The notes below the pieces were generated by a model. The model did not search any database, had not been told where the DNA came from, and saw only the letters and a program-made list of their open reading frames with translations. A stretch of 11,288 nt of DNA, from contig JAEWWD010000283.1 in assembly GCA_023396535.1 (NCBI GenBank), positions 1 to 11,288 of the forward strand. Direction: 5' to 3'. Shown piece by piece: positions 1 to 6,266 of the stretch (its first letter is position 1; each line of letters begins with the position of its first letter). The position numbers were made by a program, and so were the translations under genes. Origin of the DNA: Bacillota bacterium (GTDB taxonomy: Bacteria > Bacillota > Clostridia > Christensenellales > CAG-138).

Positions 1-471
1 GTGGTGGTAGCCGTGGGCCCGGGCTTTACGGCGGGGGCGGATTGTCATGCCGTGGTAGAAACGCAGCGCGGGCATTACCTGGGCCGCGTGATTACGGAGG
101 GAAGCGCCGCGCCCAACACGGGCATACCCGGCAATATCGGCGGGTATACGCTGGAGCGGATATTGCGCGCGCCTGCGGACGGCGTATTTCACCCGGCGCG
201 GTCAATAGGCGACGTAGTGCAAAAGGGGGATATCGCGGGCTATGCTGGCGATGTGCCCATGCGCTGTGAAATCGGCGGGGTATTGCGCGGCATACTGCCC
301 GAAGGGACGCCCGTTTTTAAGGGCATGAAAAGCGGGGATGTTGACCCGCGCTGTAAGCTTGAGCATTGCTTTAGCGTATCGGATAAGGCGCTGGCGGTGG
401 GCGGCGGGGCGCTGGAGGCGATTTTGCGCCTCACACCGCGCAATGTTGTGGGGTTAAGGCAAAAGATATAG
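1..471 (+). CDS. yqeB: YqeB-family selenium-dependent molybdenum hydroxylase maturation protein (3' part)
   Basis: The frame is open from the first base to a TAG stop at 469-471, so only the C-terminal ~156 residues are present. The GTG at base 1 is probably an internal valine codon, since family members are roughly 250-270 residues. Visible stretches such as GPGFTAGADCHAVVET, NTGIPGNIGGYT and the late KSGDVDPR fit my knowledge of the YqeB/EF2563 family. That family is found beside selD and labile-selenium molybdenum hydroxylase genes and is thought to act in maturing those enzymes, with no settled biochemical reaction. The next gene, selD, follows after a 52-base gap on the same strand, which supports co-transcription. 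The family call is made from memory of motifs and the selenium context. The N-terminal half cannot be judged. Confidence 0.85.
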   Translation: MVVAVGPGFTAGADCHAVVETQRGHYLGRVITEGSAAPNTGIPGNIGGYTLERILRAPADGVFHPARSIGDVVQKGDIAGYAGDVPMRCEIGGVLRGILPEGTPVFKGMKSGDVDPRCKLEHCFSVSDKALAVGGGALEAILRLTPRNVVGLRQKI

Positions 472-485
472 AGCGCCGGGGAAAA

Positions 486-523
486 GCCGGGTATCCGGCA
501 TGGGTTCAGACAGGAGGACACCA
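486..523 (+). promoter_or_regulatory. selD ribosome binding site with small upstream hairpin that decides the start
   Basis: AGGAGG at 512-517 sits six bases before the ATG at 524. A small hairpin, GCCGG (486-490) with CCGGC (495-499) and a four-base loop, ends right at an in-frame upstream ATG at 500. That ATG has no Shine-Dalgarno and is partly occluded, so 524 is preferred as the selD start. Confidence 0.7.
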
Positions 524-1558
524 ATGGAACAGGACGTGAAACTGACCAAACTCGCCAAATGCGCGGGCTGCGGCGCGAAGGTGGGCGCGGGCGTGCTTGC
601 GAAGCTGCTCGAGGGTATCCGCGTACACCACGACCCCAACCTGCTGGTGGGCTTTGATAAAAGCGACGACGCGTCCGTTTACAAAGTCAGCGACGAGCTG
701 GCGCTGGTGCAGACGGTGGACTTTTTCCCGCCCATAGCGGACGACCCGTACACGTTTGGGCAGATTGCCGCCACCAACGCGCTTTCCGACGTGTACGCCA
801 TGGGCGGCGAGCCCAAGCTTGCGCTCAACATCATGTGCGTACCCGAGGATATGCCCAAAGAAGCCGTGCACGCCATGCTGCGCGGCGGGTACGACAAGGC
901 GTACGAGGCCGGGGCCATCATCACGGGCGGCCACAGCATACTGGACGAGGAGCCCAAATACGGCCTGTGCGTGACGGGCTTCGTGCATCCCGACAAAGTG
1001 CTCACCAACAGCGGCGCCAAGGCGGGCGACGTGCTGCTCTTTACAAAGCCGCTCGGCATCGGCATACTCAATACGGCGGAAAAGGCCGGGCTTTTGAGCG
1101 ACGGGGGCCGCGAGCTTTCCTACCGGCTTATGACCACGCTCAATAAATCCGCGCGCGACGCCATGGTGAAATACCGCGTGCACGCCTGCACGGATGTGAC
1201 GGGCTTTGGCTTTCTCGGCCACCTGTATGAAATGGCGCAGGGCTCGGACGTGACGGCTGAGCTGGATGTAAAAAACATCTCCCTCATTCCCGAGGCGCTC
1301 GAATTCGCCAATATGGGGCTTCTTCCCGCCGGTATGTACCGCAACCGCAGCTTTGCGGAAGAGGGCGTGGATGCGGGGGATACCCCGCTTGCCGTACAGG
1401 ATGTGCTCTACGACCCGCAGACGGCGGGCGGGCTTTTGATCGCTGTGCATCCCGACGACGCGGATGCGCTCTATGAAGAGCTTACAGGCGCGGTGCCGCA
1501 GGCGCAGCGCGTGGGCGTGATACGCGCGGCGGGGGAGAAGCGCATACTCCTGCGATAG
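524..1558 (+). CDS. selD: Selenide, water dikinase (selenophosphate synthetase)
   Basis: The product makes selenophosphate from selenide and ATP. Selenophosphate is the Se donor for selenocysteine, selenouridine and the labile-selenium molybdenum hydroxylase cofactor. The 344-residue protein has the full family length. The N-terminal active-site loop has Cys16 and Lys19 (CGAKV), matching the essential Cys17/Lys20 of the E. coli enzyme. This is a cysteine form, encoded by TGC, not a selenocysteine form. The E. coli Cys19 position is alanine here. Other visible motifs are DDASVY (48-53), the ATP/metal region TVDFFPPI through NALSDVYAMGG (64-95), GGHSI (135-139), DVTGFGFLGHL (224-234) and DPQTAGG (297-303). 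The start at 524 is chosen for its AGGAGG; an in-frame ATG at 500 would add eight residues. It follows yqeB on the same strand, and the 3' end faces the oppositely oriented desulfurase. Confidence 0.97.
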   Translation: MEQDVKLTKLAKCAGCGAKVGAGVLAKLLEGIRVHHDPNLLVGFDKSDDASVYKVSDELALVQTVDFFPPIADDPYTFGQIAATNALSDVYAMGGEPKLALNIMCVPEDMPKEAVHAMLRGGYDKAYEAGAIITGGHSILDEEPKYGLCVTGFVHPDKVLTNSGAKAGDVLLFTKPLGIGILNTAEKAGLLSDGGRELSYRLMTTLNKSARDAMVKYRVHACTDVTGFGFLGHLYEMAQGSDVTAELDVKNISLIPEALEFANMGLLPAGMYRNRSFAEEGVDAGDTPLAVQDVLYDPQTAGGLLIAVHPDDADALYEELTGAVPQAQRVGVIRAAGEKRILLR

Positions 1559-1590
1559 GTGATCCGGCCGTTTCGGGCTGCATATAAAAC

Positions 1591-1620
1591 CGCTCCGGTT
1601 ACGACGGCGTAACCGGAACG
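1591..1620 (-). terminator. Intrinsic terminator of the cysteine desulfurase gene
   Basis: This 142-base convergent gap (1559-1700) between selD and the desulfurase holds a strong hairpin. TCCGGTTACG (1594-1603) pairs with CGTAACCGGA (1608-1617) around an ACGG loop, with two further pairs outside one mismatch. Read on the minus strand, the stem is followed by GTTTTATATG, a short U-rich tract, so it best serves the minus-strand gene that ends at 1701. It may also stop selD transcription, although the plus side lacks a T run. Nothing else in the gap looks genic. Confidence 0.75.
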
Positions 1621-1700
1621 GCGATTCATGTGTGAACGACAGGAAATTTCGATTATACAGAACGTCTGACCAATACGAACCGCGCATTTTGCGCCCATCG

Positions 1701-2852
1701 TTATTCTTTTGAAAGAATAACAACCGCTTGGACTGCGCGGTCGACATCCTCGACGGTGTTGGCCCAACCGAACGAGAACCGGACGGTGCCCGCCGGGAAT
1801 GTGCCGAGCGTTTTATGCGCGTTGGGCGCGCAGTGCAGCCCGCAGCGGGTGAGAATGCCGTATTCCTGCTCCAGCGCAAACGATATCTGCGCGTTGTCCC
1901 GGCCGGGGAAATCCAGCGACACCACGCCGACGCGATCCTCGGGCGCGAGAGGCCCCACCACGCGCACGCCCGCATGGCCTCCGATACCTTCTATAAACCG
2001 CATTGTAAGCTGCATTTCATGCGCACGAAGCGCCGTCACGCCGCGCTCGGATACGAAGCGCAGCGATTCTTCCCAGCCGAATATGCCGGGCAGGTTGGGC
2101 GTGCCGCTCTCAAAGCGGTCCGGCATGAAGGGGGGCAGCTCCTCGCTGTCCGACGCGCTGCCCGTGCCCCCTGCGACGAGCGGACTGAGCGAGGCGACGA
2201 ACGCCTTTGTCATGAGCAGCGCGCCTATGCCCGAGGGGCCGAGAAGACCCTTATGCGCGGGCACGGCGAGCGCGCTTAGCCGCAGGGCCTTGAAATCGAC
2301 GGGGTAATGGCCTGCCGTCTGCGCCGCGTCCAGCAAAAACGGAATGCCGTGTTTGGCCGCAACGCGCCCTATTTCCTCCGCGGGGTGCAGCACGCCGAAC
2401 ACATTGGATGCGTGGGAGACGGCTATGAGCCGCGTATTCTTTTGGATCATGGACTCCAGCAGTTCCACGCGCATGCGCCCGCATTCGTCGGCAGGTATGC
2501 GCGAAAACGTAACGCCGGTTTCTTTTAACTGCATCAATGGCCGCATGACGGCGTTGTGCTCTAGTGAGCTTACGATGCAGTGATCGCCCGGTATTAAATA
2601 GCCTTTGATCGCCATGTTGAGCGAGGCCGTAGCGCCCGGCGTGAGTATACAATGCGTCGGGTCGTCATAGCCCAACAGCCCGCAGAGCCGCTCGCGCAGG
2701 GAAAGCGCGGTAAGCCCGGCCTGCGCGGCGGGGCCGTATACGGAACGGTTGACGGTGGCGCCTATCTCATCGATATAAAAGCGCATGCGTTCGCTTACGC
2801 CCGCGGGCTTGGGGAAGGAGGTGGCGGCGTTATCGAGATAGGTGGTCTGCAT
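1701..2852 (-). CDS. Cysteine desulfurase family protein (class V aminotransferase, EF2568 type)
   Basis: This PLP enzyme is expected to take sulfur (or selenium) from cysteine (or selenocysteine) and hold it on a catalytic cysteine. The 383 residues show YLDNAATSFPKP at the N-terminus, the ring-stacking His99 in SLEHNAVMRPL, Asp175/Gln178 in LLDAAQTAG, Lys201 in PAHKGLLGPSG as the PLP Schiff-base lysine, and Cys341 in RCGLHCAP as the persulfide cysteine. The C-terminus VRFSFGWANT is typical. GGAGG at 2861-2865 lies eight bases before the ATG, which fixes the start. It matches the subfamily I know as EF2568-like (TIGR01977), found next to selD and yqeB in selenium-dependent molybdenum hydroxylase clusters, so a role as local Se/S mobiliser is inferred. 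It is not clearly SufS, IscS or NifS, and there is no Fe-S scaffold gene nearby. It is transcribed divergently from the yedE operon and ends at its own terminator. Confidence 0.9.
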   Translation of the reverse strand: MQTTYLDNAATSFPKPAGVSERMRFYIDEIGATVNRSVYGPAAQAGLTALSLRERLCGLLGYDDPTHCILTPGATASLNMAIKGYLIPGDHCIVSSLEHNAVMRPLMQLKETGVTFSRIPADECGRMRVELLESMIQKNTRLIAVSHASNVFGVLHPAEEIGRVAAKHGIPFLLDAAQTAGHYPVDFKALRLSALAVPAHKGLLGPSGIGALLMTKAFVASLSPLVAGGTGSASDSEELPPFMPDRFESGTPNLPGIFGWEESLRFVSERGVTALRAHEMQLTMRFIEGIGGHAGVRVVGPLAPEDRVGVVSLDFPGRDNAQISFALEQEYGILTRCGLHCAPNAHKTLGTFPAGTVRFSFGWANTVEDVDRAVQAVVILSKE

Positions 2853-2881
2853 ATGGTTATCCTCCGTTTAGTATCACGTTC

Positions 2882-2911
2882 TCTATACAGTCTATCACAC
2901 ATGGCAGTCAA
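2882..2911 (-). promoter_or_regulatory. Candidate sigma-A promoter for the cysteine desulfurase gene
   Basis: On the minus strand, TTGACT (2911-2906) and TATAGA (2887-2882) are separated by 18 bases. The -35 box matches consensus at five of six positions and the -10 box at four of six. The predicted transcript would start near 2875, leaving a leader of about 20 bases. The box lies within the 81-base divergent gap shared with yedE. I see no equally good promoter for the plus strand there. Confidence 0.5.
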
Positions 2912-2933
2912 AATACATTGGGAGGTTCTGTGC

Positions 2934-3989
2934 ATGAAGAAAAACTACCTGATCGTCGTCGCCGGGGTGGTGACGGGACTTGCGGCATTGCTGCTGAGCG
3001 CATCCGGCAACCCGGGCAACATGGGGTTCTGCATCGCGTGCTTTTTGCGCGATATCGCGGGGGCTACGGGGCTTCACAGCGCCGCCGCCGTACAGTACAT
3101 GCGGCCCGAAATACTCGGGCTGGTGCTGGGCGCGCTTATTGCCGCCGTCGCCGCAAAGGAATTCAAACCCCGGGGCGGTTCCTCGCCCGCGACGCGGTTC
3201 CTCATCAGCATGTTCGTCATGATCGGCGCGCTGGTGTTCCTGGGCTGCCCGCTGCGCATGATGCTGCGCATAGGCGGCGGCGATCTCAACGCGCTTGTCG
3301 GCCTCTTCGGCTTTGCCGCGGGCATAGGCGTGGGCGTTCTGATGCTCAACAAAGGGTTCACGCTCAAACGCGCCTATACGCTGAGCGTGGCGGAAGGCTC
3401 CGTACTGCCCGCCGTCATCGCGGGGCTGTTCGCGCTGGCGCTCATCGTCCCCTCTCTGTTTAAAATGAGCGTTGAAGGCCCCGGCTCCCAGCACGCGCCT
3501 GTGCTGATGGCGCTCGCCGCCGGTTTGGTCGTGGGCGCGCTTGCGCAGCGCACGCGGCTGTGCACGGTGGGCGGCATCCGCGACGCCATGATGTTCCGCG
3601 ATTATAAGCTGCTGTACGGCTTTATCGCCGTTATCGTCACGGTGCTCGTCGGCAACCTGGTGCTGGGCAAATTCAAACTCAGCTTTCTGGAGCAGCCCGT
3701 CGCGCATACGGACGGCGTGTGGAACTTCCTCGGCATGACGCTGGTCGGCTGGGGCAGCGTGCTGCTGGGCGGCTGCCCGCTTCGGCAGCTCATACTCTCC
3801 GGCGAGGGCAGCGGCGATTCCGGCGTGACCATTATGGGCTTTTTGATGGGCGCGGCCATCAGCCACAATTTCGGGCTTGCTTCCTCCGGAAAAGGCCCCA
3901 CGGGGGCGGGCATGGTCGCGACGGTCATAGGCTTTGTCGCGCTTGCCGCTATCTCGTACTTCAACATCGCAAAAAACGCAAAGGAGTGA
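2934..3989 (+). CDS. yedE: YedE-family putative selenium transporter (YeeE/YedE membrane protein)
   Basis: This 351-residue integral membrane protein has about nine to ten hydrophobic segments (roughly residues 5-22, 60-75, 88-108, 117-137, 155-175, 190-207, 228-246, 264-284, 297-312, 326-343). Family hallmarks are the paired GCPLR motifs at 104-108 and 280-284, NMGFCIACFLRD (29-40), and RTRLCTVGGIRDA (206-218), with cysteines 33, 36, 105, 210 and 281. YeeE proteins carry thiosulfate; the YedE branch beside TusA/YedF genes is the one proposed to transport selenium. The substrate here is inferred from family and context and is not shown. GGGAGG at 2920-2925 sets the start at 2934; an upstream in-frame start at 2652 would run back through the divergent gene and is rejected. 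The stop overlaps the ribosome binding site of the next gene, so the two are co-translated. Confidence 0.92.
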   Translation: MKKNYLIVVAGVVTGLAALLLSASGNPGNMGFCIACFLRDIAGATGLHSAAAVQYMRPEILGLVLGALIAAVAAKEFKPRGGSSPATRFLISMFVMIGALVFLGCPLRMMLRIGGGDLNALVGLFGFAAGIGVGVLMLNKGFTLKRAYTLSVAEGSVLPAVIAGLFALALIVPSLFKMSVEGPGSQHAPVLMALAAGLVVGALAQRTRLCTVGGIRDAMMFRDYKLLYGFIAVIVTVLVGNLVLGKFKLSFLEQPVAHTDGVWNFLGMTLVGWGSVLLGGCPLRQLILSGEGSGDSGVTIMGFLMGAAISHNFGLASSGKGPTGAGMVATVIGFVALAAISYFNIAKNAKE

Positions 3990-3993
3990 GACC

Positions 3994-4197
3994 ATGATAG
4001 ACGCAAGGGGACTTTCCTGCCCGCAGCCCGTGGTATTGACGCAGAAGGCCGTCAAAGAAACCCCGGCGGGAGCGGAGATATTGGTGGATAACGCCTGCGC
4101 CGTGGAAAATATCGGCCGGTTTGCGAGGGGCAAGGGTTACATTGTTGAAATAAAAGAGAACGCGCCCGGCGAAGTCCTGCTTCGCCTGAGAAAATAA
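3994..4197 (+). CDS. Stand-alone TusA-like sulfurtransferase, selenium-associated (YedF N-terminal domain)
   Basis: This 67-residue protein carries the TusA signature DARGLSCPQPV with Cys9 as the presumed persulfide/perselenide carrier in the CPxP motif (residues 9-12). AAGGAG at 3981-3986, inside the last codons of yedE, gives seven bases of spacing to the ATG. YedF proteins of selenium users usually carry a second, DsrE-like domain and are about 200 residues; here the gene ends after the TusA domain with no trace of the second domain. It lies between the YedE transporter and a DUF3343 gene, with gaps of four and two bases, so it probably accepts sulfur or selenium from YedE or the nearby desulfurase and hands it on. 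A general tRNA-thiolation TusA is less likely given this setting. Confidence 0.9.
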   Translation: MIDARGLSCPQPVVLTQKAVKETPAGAEILVDNACAVENIGRFARGKGYIVEIKENAPGEVLLRLRK

Positions 4198-4199
4198 CC

Positions 4200-4439
4200 A
4201 TGCGGTACCTGGCCACGTTTCATACGCATTTGAGCGCGCTGCGTACTAAGAAGAAGCTGGCGGGCGCGGGCGTGCAGGCGCGCCTTGCGCCTGTGCCCCG
4301 GAAGCTTAGCGCAAGCTGCGGTACCTGCGTACTGTATACGGCGGACGAGCCGAGGCTCGCGTGCATGGATACGGATGTTGAGCGCGTGTACGGCATATCG
4401 GGCGACGAGGAGTATTCGCTGATAAAGGATTACGCGTAA
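4200..4439 (+). CDS. DUF3343 small protein (putative Se/S carrier-like)
   Basis: This 79-residue soluble protein begins two bases after the TusA-like gene stops and has only a weak ribosome binding site, so translation is probably coupled. The sequence pattern (YLATFHTHLSALRTKKKL, then APVPRKLSASCGTC) fits the DUF3343 family, described in Pfam as putative Se/S carrier-like. Cys40 and Cys43 form a CxxC pair and Cys55 is a third cysteine. No enzyme activity is established for the family. Its place at the end of a yedE-tusA operon suggests a small chalcogen shuttle or redox partner of the TusA-like protein; this is inferred from context. The gene is complete and is followed directly by hairpins. 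Confidence 0.85.
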   Translation: MRYLATFHTHLSALRTKKKLAGAGVQARLAPVPRKLSASCGTCVLYTADEPRLACMDTDVERVYGISGDEEYSLIKDYA

Positions 4440-4467
4440 GCCGCGCGAGGGGTCGCGCGGGGGCTTA
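4437..4467 (+). terminator. GC-rich hairpin overlapping the DUF3343 stop codon
   Basis: CCGCGCGA (4441-4448) and TCGCGCGG (4453-4460) form a perfect eight-base stem with a GGGG loop. It is extended by TAAG (4437-4440) with CTTA (4464-4467) across a three-base bulge. The outer arm includes the TAA stop of the DUF3343 gene. There is no T run after it, so it may be a processing or stabilising hairpin ahead of the main terminator at 4486. Confidence 0.45.
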
Positions 4468-4485
4468 TGTACGGATTAACAGCGC

Positions 4486-4520
4486 AACGGCCGGAAGGAT
4501 TTCCTTCCGGCCGTTGTTGC
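4486..4520 (+). terminator. Intrinsic terminator of the yedE-tusA-DUF3343 operon, possibly bidirectional
   Basis: A 13-base perfect stem pairs 4486-4498 (AACGGCCGGAAGG) with 4503-4515 around an ATTT loop. It is followed on the plus strand by GTTGTTGCTT, a modestly T-rich tail. It lies between two genes that end toward each other (4439 on + and 4530 on -). On the minus strand the tail is less T-rich (GCGCTGTTAA), so it may serve both genes, the plus operon best. Confidence 0.75.
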
Positions 4521-4529
4521 TTGACTGCA

Positions 4530-6008
4530 TCAGGCTTCCTGCCTGAGTTTCGGCCAATACGTCCGCATCTGCTCCCGCAGGGCGGCGTATTGCGCATACA
4601 TGCGCTCCAGCGCCTCCGCCTCCTGCCGGTCCGGCAAAAACGTATCGCCGAAAAACGCGGGCGGCTCCAGTTTGGGCACGTAGCCCAGCGCGTAGCGCAC
4701 AGCCGCCGCTATGCCGCATATGCCAAGCTGCGTTTGCGCGGGGCGGTATACCGGCACGCCTATGGCGCTGGCCGTCAGCGCGCATAAGAGGTTGCTGTTC
4801 GCCCCGCCCCCCGCGACGAACGCGCGGGTATAGGCGGACGGGATTTCCCGGTAACAGTCTTTCAGCGACAGTATTAGCCCCTCGTAGGCCGCGCGCAGCA
4901 GCTCCGTGCGGGTATGCCTGGCGGTCAGGCCGAAAAAGCTCCCGGAGGCAAACGCGTCCTTGAACGGCGCGCGCTCCCCGTTGAGATAGGGGTGGCAGAG
5001 AAGCCCATTGCTGCCGATGGGCACTTCACAGATCCGGCGCTCCAGCTCGTCAAAGGAAAGTTCGGGGGCAAACATGCTCTTTGCCCAGTCGATAAAGGCG
5101 CTCCCGCAATTGGTGGACATCATGCGCAAATACGTGCCCGGCGCGATGCCGCACAGCGTGCTCCCGCAGGGGCTGGTATGGCTTACCTCCTGCGCCTCCT
5201 GCACCGCGATGTTGCACAGGGAGGTGCCGAATATCGTGCAGGCGTCCCCTTTTTGGTACGCCCCAGCGCCGAATGCGGTGGCGGCGGCGTCCAGCGCGCC
5301 CGCGATGACCGGCGTGCCGCGCCTGATTCCAGTCGCATTTTCGGCTTCCGCCGATACATAGCCTACAATATCGGTGGAGCTCAGTATTTCCGGCATGGCG
5401 TCGGCCTTATCGCCGACGCCCATCAGTTCAAAGAGCGGATAGTAATGTTCCCCCGTGAGGACGTTGACGGAGGCGGTGGAGGCAAGCGTCCTGTCTGTAC
5501 ACAGGCTGCCGGTGAGCCGGTAGTTCAGGTAGTCGCCGCAGTGTACGCCGTGTGCCATGCGACGGTAGTTCTCCGGCTCATTCTCCCGCATCCACCGCAG
5601 AACGACGGGCGGCGCGGCGGGGAACAGCGGCGTGATATGATGCTCCTTTAGAAGCTCGTCGAGTTCCGGCCTGTCTGGAATATCCAAAGAGCGGGCGCGC
5701 GTGTCGTTCCACAATATCGCGCGGCGTACCGGCCGCATCTCATCATCCAGCGGCCACAGCCCTTCCCCGAGAGCCGTTATGCCCGCGCCCTTGAGCTGCG
5801 CCGCGGCGGCGGGATTGCGCCCCGTCAGCTTGCGTGAAAGGGAGCAGAATGTTTGATAGAGCTCCTCCATATCGAGTTCGGACCAGCCGTCGTGTGCATG
5901 GTACACGCGGTTAGGCTGGCTCATCAAATCGAGTATGCTGCCCTGTTTATCCGTGATGGCGGCTTTTATCTGCGTGGTGCCGATATCCGCGGCGAAAATA
6001 CACTCCAA
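4530..6008 (-). CDS. FGGY-family carbohydrate kinase, substrate unknown
   Basis: The 492-residue product has the length and two-lobed layout of FGGY sugar kinases. Visible motifs are the N-terminal phosphate loop ADIGTTQIKAA (DIGTT at 8-12), a hinge region LLCHPYLNGERAPFKD (GERAPFKD at 344-351), the probable catalytic base Asp240 in AGALDAAATAFGAGA, and the C-terminal adenosine motif AGGGANSNLL (399 on). GITALGEGLWPLD resembles the L-xylulose kinase LyxK more than glycerol kinase, but the substrate cannot be read from the sequence and no transporter, isomerase or regulator gene for a sugar lies beside it. The start is taken as TTG at 6008: AGGAGG at 6023-6018 sits nine bases before it, and the DIGTT strand then begins at the usual place. 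An ATG at 6038 would put that AGGAGG inside the gene. Transcription probably ends at the shared hairpin at 4486-4515. Confidence 0.9.
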   Translation of the reverse strand: MECIFAADIGTTQIKAAITDKQGSILDLMSQPNRVYHAHDGWSELDMEELYQTFCSLSRKLTGRNPAAAAQLKGAGITALGEGLWPLDDEMRPVRRAILWNDTRARSLDIPDRPELDELLKEHHITPLFPAAPPVVLRWMRENEPENYRRMAHGVHCGDYLNYRLTGSLCTDRTLASTASVNVLTGEHYYPLFELMGVGDKADAMPEILSSTDIVGYVSAEAENATGIRRGTPVIAGALDAAATAFGAGAYQKGDACTIFGTSLCNIAVQEAQEVSHTSPCGSTLCGIAPGTYLRMMSTNCGSAFIDWAKSMFAPELSFDELERRICEVPIGSNGLLCHPYLNGERAPFKDAFASGSFFGLTARHTRTELLRAAYEGLILSLKDCYREIPSAYTRAFVAGGGANSNLLCALTASAIGVPVYRPAQTQLGICGIAAAVRYALGYVPKLEPPAFFGDTFLPDRQEAEALERMYAQYAALREQMRTYWPKLRQEA

Positions 6009-6023
6009 AATGTGCGTCCTCCT
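6009..6023 (-). promoter_or_regulatory. Ribosome binding site supporting a TTG start for the sugar kinase
   Basis: AGGAGG on the minus strand (6023-6018) is followed by nine bases and then TTG at 6008-6006. No other start candidate (ATG 6038) has a comparable Shine-Dalgarno at normal spacing. Confidence 0.65.
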
Positions 6024-6041
6024 CTTGGTATGGTGCATATT

Positions 6042-6181
6042 GCAGGGGTTTCATCCCTGCACCCCACCAAAGGGACACATCCCTTTGGAATCCTCTACAG
6101 GGAACGCCCAAGCGTTCCCTGGGGTGGGTTCCAAGGGTCGTTACGACCCTTGGTGGGGGTTCGGGGGCAAAGCCCCTGAAC
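6042..6181. repeat. Cassette of five consecutive short palindromes upstream of the sugar kinase
   Basis: Five hairpins follow each other: GCAGGG 6042-6047 with 6055-6060; CCAAAGGG 6067-6074 with 6081-6088; CAGGGAACGC 6098-6107 with 6112-6121; CCAAGGGTCG 6131-6140 with 6144-6153; GTTCGGGGGC 6159-6168 with 6172-6181 (one G-T pair). Stems are 6-10 bases and loops 3-7. A longer imperfect pairing, CCCCACC (6062-6068) with GGTGGGG (6152-6158), could fold the middle three together. The arms are separated by short linkers and are not copies of one unit. It resembles the dispersed intergenic palindromic elements seen in some clostridial genomes. It fills most of the 205-base gap between the kinase and the ABC operon, and no clear promoter for the kinase is visible inside it. 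Confidence 0.75.
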
Positions 6182-6213
6182 GTACCCGCGAGTTGCATCA
6201 GCGCTGAAATAAG

Positions 6214-6242
6214 TATAGCCCAAGCTTTTCGCTTGGGCTATA
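6214..6242 (-). terminator. Intrinsic terminator of the ABC exporter operon
   Basis: A perfect 12-base stem pairs TATAGCCCAAGC (6214-6225) with GCTTGGGCTATA (6231-6242) around a TTTTC loop. It lies 24 bases beyond the permease stop codon. On the minus strand it is followed by CTTATTTCAG, moderately U-rich. On the plus side a T7 run occurs at 6253-6259, ten bases beyond the stem, so some plus-strand activity is possible. Confidence 0.75.
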
Positions 6243-6266
6243 AAGTCAGACATTTTTTTGATCTGT

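Noticed and set aside
1701..1720. Palindrome TTATTCTTT/AAAGAATAA at the desulfurase stop codon
   Set aside because: It lies in the last codons of the gene, has a two-base loop and low GC, so it is probably incidental; the hairpin at 1591-1620 is the better terminator.
506..1975. Long minus-strand open frame (489 codons) opposite selD
   Set aside because: It is antisense to a clear selD and rich in His, Arg and Ala as expected from a GC-rich shadow frame. It also overlaps the start of the desulfurase coding region and has no recognisable domain.
2652..2933. N-terminal extension of YedE starting at 2652
   Set aside because: It would overlap the start of the divergent desulfurase gene, and GGGAGG precedes the ATG at 2934 at ideal spacing.
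2895..4133. 412-codon minus-strand open frame opposite yedE
   Set aside because: Composition is dominated by His, Ala, Arg and Gln with no motif, and the plus strand carries an unmistakable YedE protein.
6042..6181. CRISPR-like array
   Set aside because: The palindromes differ in sequence and spacing; there is no constant direct repeat with unique spacers and no cas gene.
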